Part shown: piece by piece, positions 35,420 to 46,528 of the stretch
Layout: every line of letters begins with the position of its first letter
Numbering within the stretch: position 1 is the stretch's first letter
Source of the DNA: Ornithodoros turicata
Lineage: Eukaryota > Arthropoda > Arachnida > Ixodida > Argasidae
DNA: 64,000 nt
Assembly (NCBI RefSeq): GCF_037126465.1
Contig: NC_088201.1
Span: 195,246,403 to 195,310,402 of the forward strand
Direction of reading: 5' to 3'
Notes under the pieces: model-generated
Told to the model about the DNA's origin: nothing
Databases searched by the model: none
Seen by the model: the letters and a program-made list of their open reading frames with translations, nothing else
Made by a program: the position numbers and the translations under genes

Positions 35420-37850
35420 AAGATCAACGACGTCATCTTGAAGAAAGCGGCCCGGAACGGCCGCTGACCGTCGCTGGGCGACGGAGCACTGAGGCAGGTT
35501 GCAAAGCATCGCAGCACCAGTTCCGCACATCCTGTGACGTCACCTGTGACGTCATCATGGCATGTCTGGGCAACTTAGGACAGCTCTGGACATGCAAGGA
35601 GAAAAACACTCCTAATACAGAGGCTGGGAAAGCAAGAGTATGCAAACCATCAATAGCTAACAAGAAAAAACAATTAGTTACACAACAAATGAGCCTACCA
35701 GAACAGGAGCGCAGAACGATGCGACTGCTCCATCCGAGAGGCAGGCAGAGAACTGACTCGTAATGTTTTTTTTTTCTCCTGTATAAAGCCCAGCAGGTGC
35801 ATCCCCTAGCGGTTACTTTCTCAACTAATCTCACAACAAAATTATTAAGAATCACGCCAGCGCTACTCCCGTTCCCAAGGCAGAAGATGATAGAAAATGC
35901 CGGGGATGCCCGGACAACAGCAACCAGCACTGGCACGAAAATCGCAAACAAAGCGGGAACAAAGTTGGCGAAAGCATTAGTTACACAACAAATCACCTCA
36001 CCACAGCAGGAGCGCAGACCGATGCGACTGCTCTCCGTGACAGCCCGCCAGAAACTGAGCGAGCGCAGGGAGCGCACGTCTGCTTTCCGCGACAGCCGGA
36101 GAGAAACTGACTGGGGCGCCGCCCCGCGGCCGCTACGCATACGCGCTCCTAGCGCCCTCTGGGGCGACCACCTCCGAGAGGCTAAGAGTGAAGAGCATTC
36201 CTGCGCCCCCTGCTGCCCGTTCTCATTGGTCGTGAGGCTAAGAGAGAAGAGCATTCCTGCGCCCCCTGCTGGCCGTTCTCATTGGTCGTGACGTCATCCT
36301 ATTGTCTCAGGGCTACCCTGTTTTTTTCCACTAATGCTCCTTTGGTCAATCTACAATGAAGCCACAGTATGACGTCATCATGCACCTGCGTGGCTCAAGG
36401 ACGCGTACGCTCTAGACAGGGGACCTATTATTTATTGAATCACTATCCCATGATTAGTTCCTTTATTCTTCTATAACGATTGAATAGGAAACTATTGCAG
36501 AAGAGCACCATGCATGAAAGCTGATCGTAGGAATTCCAAAGTCTTACTAAATGAGACTTGCAAAAGAACAAAATATCCTAACATGTAACTCCATCAACGG
36601 CAAATAAGAGGACTAGGTACTCAAGAAATCAACAAAGAGTACGGGTAAACAGGAGCGCAGAACTCAGGGCAGCACTATCGTCAAGACAACAATGTTCCTT
36701 GTTAAAAAATAAAAAAATAAAAAACGTCAACACAGGAAAGCATGCATATCGGGGCATGTCAGAACACGTCAGCACAAATTGTACGACTGCTGGGCAACAG
36801 AGGAAAACAAAGAAACACTTGAACAGAGTGAAAAAGACACTCACCATCATTTTTCCCATTCACAGCATTCCCTCATTGTAAATCCGCTCGTCACAAAATC
36901 CACCTGCATCGTTGAACACCATTCACCAGTGACGAACCACACATCCGCACCCCATGAGAGGCAGACAGAACCCCACCAAAGCTACGCTCTTCTACTGACG
37001 GCCAACGCCAGGAGCAGAATTTGCGTATCGAGACCCGTCAGTGTCCAAGAGAGAAGTGAAACCTTGCGCCCCCTGCAGGCCGTTCTCATTGGTCGTGACG
37101 TCATCCTATTGTCTCAGGGCTACACAGTTTTTTCCCACTAATGCTCCTCTAGACAAGGTCAACCTGAAACAATAGTCTCTTGGTATGCGGTCATCATGCA
37201 GGTGCGTGGCTCAAGGACGCGTACGCTCTAGACAGGGCACCTGTTATTTATTGAATCACTATCCCTAGATCATTTCCTTTATTCTACTATAATGATTGCG
37301 TAGGGAACTATTGCAGAAAAACACCATAGACAAGAGGAGATTGTAGCGTTTCATTCCCAAAGTCTTACTGTACAGGAAAAAAAAAAAAGGTTCAGCAAGA
37401 CATAAAGTCACACACCTGTCCCCCTCGCGGTAACTCTCTGAACTAAATGAATCGCAAAATTATTAAGATTTGTACTTTACCCATTCAAGGCAGCACTATC
37501 GTCAAGAATATGCCTTGTACAAAAGGAAAAAAACTACATGCAGAAGGAAAGCATGTCAGAACAAGCCCAGGCATGTCTGCACATGTTTGTCAGACAAGGG
37601 GGGAAAAAGCGAAAAGAAACAAAGAAGGAAACCAGCATCAAACTATTTCTTCTTATTCAAAAACAGTGCTCATCATAAATCTGCCCAAGACAATACACAC
37701 TATTTTTCTATTGCCACACTTTTTTCCAGTAACGGTCAATGCATTGCTACAGACTGCGTGACGTCATCACATCCTGTCTGAAGAAGAAGACACCGACAAA
37801 GACTCCTATTATTTATTGAATCGCAAGGTTATTTCCTTTGTCCTACTCTT
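35420..37850. repeat. Satellite-like block 1, ~0.8-kb degenerate tandem units (left arm)
   Basis: Recurring modules include GGCCGTTCTCATTGGTCGTG at 36271 and 37079 (808-bp period), GTGGCTCAAGGACGCGTACG at about 36390 and 37205, TTATTTATTGAATC at about 36428, 37246 and 37808, and GGCAGCACTATCGTCAAGA at about 36667 and 37489. A 56-bp tandem duplication lies at 36180-36291. TGACGTCA recurs six times. The mirror block is 46529-48959. Confidence 0.8.
35433..36254 (-). other. 273-codon open frame of uncertain status (left arm)
   Basis: A long frame starting MLFSLSLTTNENGQQG. It contains two similar segments (SSRIGLRSCCGEVICCVTN and SSRIVLRSCSGRLICCVTN, about 100 residues apart) and hydrophobic stretches (e.g. 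FANFVPALFAIFVPVLVAVV). The internal similarity mirrors the DNA-level tandem repeats, and the opposite strand is also fairly open. I recognise no family. It may be fortuitous in GC-richer DNA. Mirror at 48125-48946 (plus). Confidence 0.25.
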
Positions 37851-38449
37851 AATGACATTGATTCTCTCATTAAAATTCAACAAAAAAGCACCCCGCATAT
37901 TAACGATTTTCACCCCAAAGGCTCATCTTGGTCATTAGAATTACAGTAAACTGCCACTGCTCTTTTAAAATAATAAGTGAGACCACTCCACATCACCTCC
38001 AGGCTTATGTAATACATGACCCTTTCTATGCTGATACATTCGTTGTCTGAGGCTACACCTGCGAGCAAAAAAGGCGCGGAAGCCGGGTGGGCAAAGTTCC
38101 ATTCGCGCATGGCGAGCAAAAAGGCGCGAAAGCACAAGACAGAACGCCTTTACGGGAACACGATAGCATTCCTATACTATATTAATGATTATTGCACTGC
38201 AGTTTAGAAAAACTACAACTAAACTATAATTTTAGGAGCCCAACTTTCTATGGAAACTATAATTGCCCTATTACTTGGATCGCTACTAATGAAGCGCTCC
38301 AATTTTTTCTCTCTTCCCATTTCAGCCTTGTCATGCAGGGAAGCAGACTCATATCCAAAATAATTAATTTACACTGAGGGTGCCGTGCTTCAGGAATTCC
38401 TATCCTGCGCTCAGACGCAAGCATTTCTTCACGGATACCTTTAACAGCT

Positions 38450-41310
38450 GACTTCCTCATCATATCGAACACCCAACAAAATCAAACAAACAATCAGAGA
38501 AACCCTCTTCTCAGCTGCACCATGCGACTTTCTTCTGCGTAAAATCGGTGATTTGAAGAAGAGAGCAGCGAAAAATTGCGCGCGCTTGTGCTCGACCTGA
38601 AGCATATGCCAATAAACCAAGAAAAAGGCACTCATGTCTGGTATCTGATAGTGCCACATACTCAGACGCATTTTCCTTGCGTAAAGAAAGCACAGGATAC
38701 GGATGCACAAATTTCCTTAGGTGAGCAGGGAAAAGGCTTAAGACCACAGGTCACGACACATCGCCACGCGGCTAGCACAACATGACACCAACAAGATACT
38801 AGCAGCGGGAAGAACTGCAACACTGCTAAACAAGTCCAGACATGCCGCGATGGCGTCACAAATCAGGAAGAAAGAAAAAAAAAGCACACGCACGCACGCA
38901 CAGAGGACAACGCATTAAACACACGGAGCGCTCAGGAATAATCGTAGCGTCACCGCACATCGCTACGAAGCTAAACGTCTAACACAAGACGACACCAACA
39001 AGATATTAGCGAAGGGTAAAAATTGCAACACTACCGAACAAGTCCAGACATGCGACATCGCATACAAAACACTGCTCATCGGGGAAAAGGCCTAAGCCTG
39101 CGGCGGATCATCATAGAGCGTACACAACTTCATTTTTTCTATTTTGCGTAAACTAAACGCGGTCTGCTTGGAAAACGACGTACAAATTTTCTTAAGGAGC
39201 AGAGAAATATTTCTACTCCGTGCTCAGATACCAGCATTTCTGCTCAAAAACCTGCAAAATTAAACACTGCTTACTTCGTCAAGATATCGAACAAAATCAA
39301 ACAAACAACCCCACTTCCACTGGTAGAACACTATTCAGCTTTTACGCAGGAGGCTTTCTTCTACATAAAAAGTAGAGAAAATAAGAAAAGAGTAGCGAAA
39401 TATTACACGCACATTTGCTTGACTTAAAAAACCTGAAGCATATGCCAATAAACCAAGAAAAAGACATTCATGTCTGGTATCTGATAGTGCCACATACACA
39501 GACGCATTGCCCTTGCGTAAAGAAAGCACAGGACAGGGATACACAAATTTCCTTAGGTGAGCAGGGAAAAGACTGAAGACCTCAGGTCACCACACATCGC
39601 CACGCGGCTAGCACAACATGACAGCAACAAGATACTAGCAGCGGGAAGAACTGCAACACTGCTAAACAAGCCCAGACATGCCACGATGACGTCACAAATC
39701 AGGAGAAAAAAAAGCACACGCATGCACGCACAGAGGACAACGCATTAAACACACGGAGCGCTCAGGAATAATCGTAGCATTACCGCACATCGCTACGAAG
39801 CTCAACGTCTAACACAAGACGACGACACCAACAAGATATTAACGAAGGGTAAAAATTGCAGCACTGAACAAGTCCAGACATGCGACATCGCATACAAAAC
39901 ACTGCTCATCGGGGAAAAGGCCTAAGCCTGCGGCGGATCATCATAGAGCATACACAACTTCATTTTTCTATTTTGCGTAAACTAAACGCGGTCTGCTTGG
40001 AAAACGACGTACAAATTTTCTTAGGGAACAGAGAAATATAGAAATTTGTACTCCGTGCTCAGATACCAGCATTTCTGCTCAAAAACCTGCAAAATTAAGC
40101 TCTGCTTACTTCGTTAAGATATCGAACACCCAACAAAATCAAACAAACAACCCCACTTCCACTGGTAGAACACTATTCAGCTTTTACGCAGGAGGCTTTC
40201 TTCTACATAAAAAGTAGAGAAAATAAGAAAAGAGCAGCGAAATATTACACGCACTTTTGCTCGCACAGCTATAAGAGAAAAAAATAAATAAAGTAACGAC
40301 GCACACGCTGATAAACTGTGACAAAGACACCCATTTCTGCTATCAGATAATTATTGCATAATGCTAAATACTCATTTGCATTGGCCCTGCGTGAAGAAAC
40401 CACAGGACAGGGATACACAATCTATCTTAAGCGAGCACGGAAAGTCACTTCTACTCTAACAGCTTAATACCATAAAGTCTGAATTTTTGCAAAGAAAATA
40501 AAGCCTGAACAGCGCTACGAAGGTGACAGACACATACTAACAAACAAACAAACACTTCTTCGAGTCTGTATTATCTTTTAAAAAATAACGAAAGCACACA
40601 TAAAAAAAAATCAAATCGGCTAGGTAGCCTACCAGACGTTGTGCCTTAAAGTTGGCTGCACGCAATGTGCGGAAGCATGCTGTGAAGCCAACTTGCGGTT
40701 TTGCTGGATGCACATGAAGTCCGATTCCAATTGGAAATCGCGCTAAGGACGTGCCAAACGTGGAATTTTCGCAAGATTAATCCCAATACCTGGAATTCTG
40801 TTCATTTTAGCGGGAATGCTGGCGCTTGTGCTCCATTATTCGAAATTTTCGAATATTCGAATTTCTCGATTATCAAATTTTCGAATACGAATAGGGTTCG
40901 AATATCAACAATATTCGAACAATATTCGAAATTTCGAATATTCGCACACCTCTAGTGAATACTGACACTCAACGATATATAACAAAAAACAAACAAATTC
41001 CATTCTCATGAACTCTCCTCTGCCGAGCGGCTTTCTCCTGCTCTACCTGGATGCTGACTTTTTCCCCCCTCACCTACATTCTGAGTAAAAACAGTGACAG
41101 AAGAAAAGAACCGCGAAAAATTACACGCATTTGTGTCACAGGACAGGGATACACAAATTTCCTTAAGTGAGCAGGGAAAAGGCTTAAGTCGGTACCGCTC
41201 AGGAATAATCGGAGAATCACCGCGTATCGCTACGCGGCTAGCGCTTGAACAGCGCTACGAACGTGACAGATACATACTAACAAACAAACAAACAACAGCA
41301 GGACCGGCGT
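38450..41310. repeat. Satellite-like block 2, ~836-bp tandem units (left arm)
   Basis: CCTGAAGCATATGCCAATAA occurs at 38596 and 39432 (836-bp period), followed in each unit by the same series of modules: CTGATAGTGCCACATAC, CACAAATTTCCTTAGGTGAG, GCTCAGGAATAATCGTAGC and GGGGAAAAGGCCTAAGCCTG. A third diverged unit starts near 40130, and a short fourth lies at about 41100-41300. The mirror block is 43069-45929. Confidence 0.85.
40838..40955 (-). mobile_element. Solo hAT-like terminal region (left arm)
   Basis: On the minus strand it begins CTAGAGGTGTGCGAATATTC and continues with repeated TTCGAA/GAATATTCG words. This outer terminus style is common in arthropod hAT elements. No second end or TSD is seen. 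It interrupts the satellite block. Confidence 0.5.
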
Positions 41311-41521
41311 CGGGCACTCATAAAATACCCTGGCCAAAACAAAGACTTCGCCAGGTTCGCGAGGCAATTCCATTAAAAACGCTCGTCCTATCCTACAGAT
41401 AGCAATGCAAACGCGACTGCCCTTATTTTTTAAACCACTATTTCACGCAATAGTACATAAATGTATCACTCGTGCCACACGAAAAGGCAAACACTTACTT
41501 GTCAAGTGGGGTCCCAGCGCG

Positions 41522-41560
41522 TGCGCGCGCGCACACACACAGGCACACACACACACACAA
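41522..41560. repeat. GC/CA microsatellite differing between arms
   Basis: A (GC)n then (CA)n tract. The CA run has eight units here and seven in the right arm (about 42819-42858). Confidence 0.8.
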
Positions 41561-42126
41561 ACATTTTCACACTCACAAACACAGTCTATTTTCACAACCA
41601 CATAAATCCATATTATTCCTCAGGTCAATAATTATCCTGCCATCGTCAAAAGACGGCACAGACATGTATGCTTACGCAAGACAATCGGTCCTCGTTCCGG
41701 ATGTAATAGGATATCGTCACTCGGCCGGCGCGAACCAATAAAGAAAGAAAGGAATGCATGTTCGCTATACGAAGAAAACGGTGCCGTGCTACTACGCAGC
41801 GATCACTATACAGACGCGTAAATGTGAACATCATTCGCTACACACTGTAGCTCTCATCATTTTTAAACCAAACCGTGTTCATAGGTCTTCACTAAATAGG
41901 TGAGCCGATAATGACTCCAAATAAAATAAAATAAAATAATCATTCCAGCATCGCTGGCTGCAAGCTTGAGTACCCAACAGAGCAGCGCGCTCCTATCAAC
42001 ACGCCTTGGGCTGACCTTACACACCCGAAGCCTTTTCTGAATGCATTCTGCCGGCGCTGGAATAAAAGATTTATCGCGAGGGTACTACGATGTCAGCTCT
42101 GTTGCTGTTTAAGTGATAAAACAGTG

Positions 42127-42252
42127 CGCTTACTCGGGCAATCGCGCGCGTCCAAACCGCGAGAACGGGTCCGCGTTGCGCTCGCGCCGCGGGGAATCGC
42201 ACGCGTCGCGAGTCCAAACCGCGAGACCGGGCCCGCGCGCGCGCTTCGGGCA
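42127..42252. other. GC-rich spacer at the centre of the palindrome
   Basis: 126 bp that are not self-complementary about the axis. Strongly GC- and CpG-rich. It contains a direct repeat, TCCAAACCGCGAGAACGGGT plus CCGCG at 42151-42175, recurring at 42213-42237 with two changes (62-bp period). A partial third unit may be represented by the similar GCGCTT(ACT)CGGGCA words at both edges. Confidence 0.9.
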
Positions 42253-43068
42253 CACTGTTTTATCACTTAAACAGCAACAGAGCTGACATCGTAGTACCCT
42301 CGCGATAAATCTTTTATTCCAGCGCCGGCAGAATGCATTCAGAAAAGGCTTCGGGTGTGTAGGGTCAGCCCAAGGCGTGTTGATAGGAGCGCGCTGCTCT
42401 GTTGGGTACCCAAGCTTGCAGCCAGCGATGCTGGAATGATTATTTTATTTTATTTTATTTGGAGTCATTATCGGCTCACCTATTTAGTGAAGACCTATGA
42501 ACACGGTTTGGTTTAAAAATGATGAGAGCTACAGTGTGTAGCGAATGATGTTCACATTTACGCGTCTGTATAGTGATCGCTGCGTAGAAGCACGGCACCG
42601 TTTTCTTCGTATAGCGAACATGCATTCCTTTCTTTCTTTATTGGTTCGCGCCGGCCGAGTGACGATATCCTATTACATCCGGAACGAGGACCGATTGTCT
42701 TGCGTAAGCATACATGTCTGTGCCGTCTTTTGACGATGGCAGGATAATTATTGACCTGAGGAATAATATGGATTTATGTGGTTGTGAAAATAGACTTTGT
42801 GTTTGTGAGTGTGAAAATGTTTGTGTGTGTGTGTGCCTGTGTGTGTGCGCGCGCGCACGCGCTGGGACCCCACTTGACAAGTAAGTGTTTGCCTTTTCGT
42901 GTGGCACGAGTGATACATTTATGTACTATTGCGTGAAATAGTGGTTTAAAAAATAAGGGCAGTCGCGTTTGCATTGCTATCTGTAGGATACGACGAGCGT
43001 TTTTAATGGAATTGCCTCGCGAACCCGGCGAAGTCTTTGTTTTGGCCAGGGTATTTTATGAGTGCCCG

Positions 43069-45929
43069 ACGCCGGTCCTGCTGTTGTTTGTTTGTTTGTT
43101 AGTATGTATCTGTCACGTTCGTAGCGCTGTTCAAGCGCTAGCCGCGTAGCGATACGCGGTGATTCTCCGATTATTCCTGAGCGGTACCGACTTAAGCCTT
43201 TTCCCTGCTCACTTAAGGAAATTTGTGTATCCCTGTCCTGTGACACAAATGCGTGTAATTTTTCGCGGTTCTTTTCTTCTGTCACTGTTTTTACTCAGAA
43301 TGTAGGTGAGGGGGGAAAAAGTCAGCATCCAGGTAGAGCAGGAGAAAGCCGCTCGGCAGAGGAGAGTTCATGAGAATGGAATTTGTTTGTTTTTTGTTAT
43401 ATACCGTTGAGTGTCAGTATTCACTAGAGGTGTGCGAATATTCGAAATTTCGAATATTGTTCGAATATTGTTGATATTCGAACCCTATTCGTATTCGAAA
43501 ATTTGATAATCGAGAAATTCGAATATTCGAAAATTTCGAATAATGGAGCACAAGCGCCAGCATTCCCGCTAAAATGAACAGAATTCCAGGTATTGGGATT
43601 AATCTTGCGAAAATTCCACGTTTGGCACGTCCTTAGCGCGATTTCCAATTGGAATCGGACTTCATGTGCATCCAGCAAAACCGCAAGTTGGCTTCACAGC
43701 ATGCTTCCGCACATTGCGTGCAGCCAACTTTAAGGCACAACGTCTGGTAGGCTACCTAGCCGATTTGATTTTTTTTTATGTGTGCTTTCGTTATTTTTTA
43801 AAAGATAATACAGACTCGAAGAAGTGTTTGTTTGTTTGTTAGTATGTGTCTGTCACCTTCGTAGCGCTGTTCAGGCTTTATTTTCTTTGCAAAAATTCAG
43901 ACTTTATGGTATTAAGCTGTTCGAGTAGAAGTGACTTTCCGTGCTCGCTTAAGATAGATTGTGTATCCCTGTCCTGTGGTTTCTTCACGCAGGGCCAATG
44001 CAAATGAGTATTTAGCATTATGCAATAATTATCTGATAGCAGAAATGGGTGTCTTTGTCACAGTTTATTAGCGTGTGCGTCGTTATTTTATTTATTTTTT
44101 TCTCTTATAGCTATGCGAGCAAAAGTGCGTGTAATATTTCGCTGCTCTTTTCTTATTTTCTCTACTTTTTATGTAGAAGAAAGCCTCCTGCGTAAAAGCT
44201 GAATAGTGTTCTACCAGTGGAAGTGGGGTTGTTTGTTTGATTTTGTTGGGTGTTCGATATCTTAACGAAGTAAGCAGAGCTTAATTTTGCAGGTTTTTGA
44301 GCAGAAATGCTGGTATCTGAGCACGGAGTACAAATTTCTATATTTCTCTGTTCCCTAAGAAAATTTGTACGTCGTTTTCCAAGCAGACCGCGTTTAGTTT
44401 ACGCAAAATAGAAAAATGAAGTTGTGTATGCTCTATGATGATCCGCCGCAGGCTTAGGCCTTTTCCCCGATGAGCAGTGTTTTGTATGCGATGTCGCATG
44501 TCTGGACTTGTTCAGTGCTGCAATTTTTACCCTTCGTTAATATCTTGTTGTTGTCGTCGTCTTGTGTTAGACGTTGAGCTTCGTAGCGATGTGCGGTAAT
44601 GCTACGATTATTCCTGAGCGCTCCGTGTGTTTAATGCGTTGTCCTCTGTGCGTGCATGCGTGTGCTTTTTTTTCTCCTGATTTGTGACGTCATCGTGGCA
44701 TGTCTGGGCTTGTTTAGCAGTGTTGCAGTTCTTCCCGCTGCTAGTATCTTGTTGCTGTCATGTTGTGCTAGCCGCGTGGCGATGTGTGGTGACCTGAGGT
44801 CTTCAGTCTTTTCCCTGCTCACCTAAGGAAATTTGTGTATCCCTGTCCTGTGCTTTCTTTACGCAAGGGCAATGCGTCTGTGTATGTGGCACTATCAGAT
44901 ACCAGACATGAATGCCTTTTTCTTGGTTTATTGGCATATGCTTCAGGTTTTTTAAGTCAAGCAAATGTGCGTGTAATATTTCGCTACTCTTTTCTTATTT
45001 TCTCTACTTTTTATGTAGAAGAAAGCCTCCTGCGTAAAAGCTGAATAGTGTTCTACCAGTGGAAGTGGGGTTGTTTGTTTGATTTTGTTCGATATCTTGA
45101 CGAAGTAAGCAGTGTTTAATTTTGCAGGTTTTTGAGCAGAAATGCTGGTATCTGAGCACGGAGTAGAAATATTTCTCTGCTCCTTAAGAAAATTTGTACG
45201 TCGTTTTCCAAGCAGACCGCGTTTAGTTTACGCAAAATAGAAAAAATGAAGTTGTGTACGCTCTATGATGATCCGCCGCAGGCTTAGGCCTTTTCCCCGA
45301 TGAGCAGTGTTTTGTATGCGATGTCGCATGTCTGGACTTGTTCGGTAGTGTTGCAATTTTTACCCTTCGCTAATATCTTGTTGGTGTCGTCTTGTGTTAG
45401 ACGTTTAGCTTCGTAGCGATGTGCGGTGACGCTACGATTATTCCTGAGCGCTCCGTGTGTTTAATGCGTTGTCCTCTGTGCGTGCGTGCGTGTGCTTTTT
45501 TTTTCTTTCTTCCTGATTTGTGACGCCATCGCGGCATGTCTGGACTTGTTTAGCAGTGTTGCAGTTCTTCCCGCTGCTAGTATCTTGTTGGTGTCATGTT
45601 GTGCTAGCCGCGTGGCGATGTGTCGTGACCTGTGGTCTTAAGCCTTTTCCCTGCTCACCTAAGGAAATTTGTGCATCCGTATCCTGTGCTTTCTTTACGC
45701 AAGGAAAATGCGTCTGAGTATGTGGCACTATCAGATACCAGACATGAGTGCCTTTTTCTTGGTTTATTGGCATATGCTTCAGGTCGAGCACAAGCGCGCG
45801 CAATTTTTCGCTGCTCTCTTCTTCAAATCACCGATTTTACGCAGAAGAAAGTCGCATGGTGCAGCTGAGAAGAGGGTTTCTCTGATTGTTTGTTTGATTT
45901 TGTTGGGTGTTCGATATGATGAGGAAGTC
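43069..45929. repeat. Satellite-like block 2 (right arm)
   Basis: Mirror of 38450-41310. Nine of the 16 arm-to-arm substitutions that I found lie in or next to this block. Confidence 0.85.
43424..43541 (+). mobile_element. Solo hAT-like terminal region (right arm)
   Basis: Mirror copy of 40838-40955. Confidence 0.5.
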
Positions 45930-46528
45930 AGCTGTTAAAGGTATCCGTGAAGAAATGCTTGCGTCTGAGCGCAGGATAGGAATTCCTGAAGCACGGCACC
46001 CTCAGTGTAAATTAATTATTTTGGATATGAGTCTGCTTCCCTGCATGACAAGGCTGAAATGGGAAGAGAGAAAAAATTGGAGCGCTTCATTAGTAGCGAT
46101 CCAAGTAATAGGGCAATTATAGTTTCCATAGAAAGTTGGGCTCCTAAAATTATAGTTTAGTTGTAGTTTTTCTAAACTGCAGTGCAATAATCATTAATAT
46201 AGTATAGGAATGCTATCGTGTTCCCGTAAAGGCGTTCTGTCTTGTGCTTTCGCGCCTTTTTGCTCGCCATGCGCGAATGGAACTTTGCCCACCCGGCTTC
46301 CGCGCCTTTTTTGCTCGCAGGTGTAGCCTCAGACAACGAATGTATCAGCATAGAAAGGGTCATGTATTACATAAGCCTGGAGGTGATGTGGAGTGGTCTC
46401 ACTTATTATTTTAAAAGAGCAGTGGCAGTTTACTGTAATTCTAATGACCAAGATGAGCCTTTGGGGTGAAAATCGTTAATATGCGGGGTGCTTTTTTGTT
46501 GAATTTTAATGAGAGAATCAATGTCATT

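Larger units (their letters stand above)
27052..42126 (+). repeat. Left arm of giant inverted repeat (15,075 bp)
   Basis: Each base x pairs with the complement of 84,379 - x in the right arm. The outer edge is sharp: GTCCTTTAGG at 27052 matches CCTAAAGGAC ending at 57327, and the next bases differ. The inner edge is the ACAGTG at 42121-42126. Homopolymers of 11-12 bases that I compared have the same length in both arms. Cargo from outside in: hAT transposase end, GC-rich hAT-like ends, a 145-bp MITE, unique DNA, a Ty3 integrase remnant, a TA-MITE, and degenerate 0.8-kb tandem repeats. Confidence 0.97.

Noticed and set aside
38450..41310. CRISPR array
   Set aside because: Repeats are ~0.8 kb, degenerate and eukaryotic satellite-like. 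There are no short identical repeats with unique spacers.
42071..42253. Arg-rich 60-codon frame across the spacer
   Set aside because: Low stop density from CpG-rich sequence explains it. It spans the non-conserved hinge and has no family resemblance.
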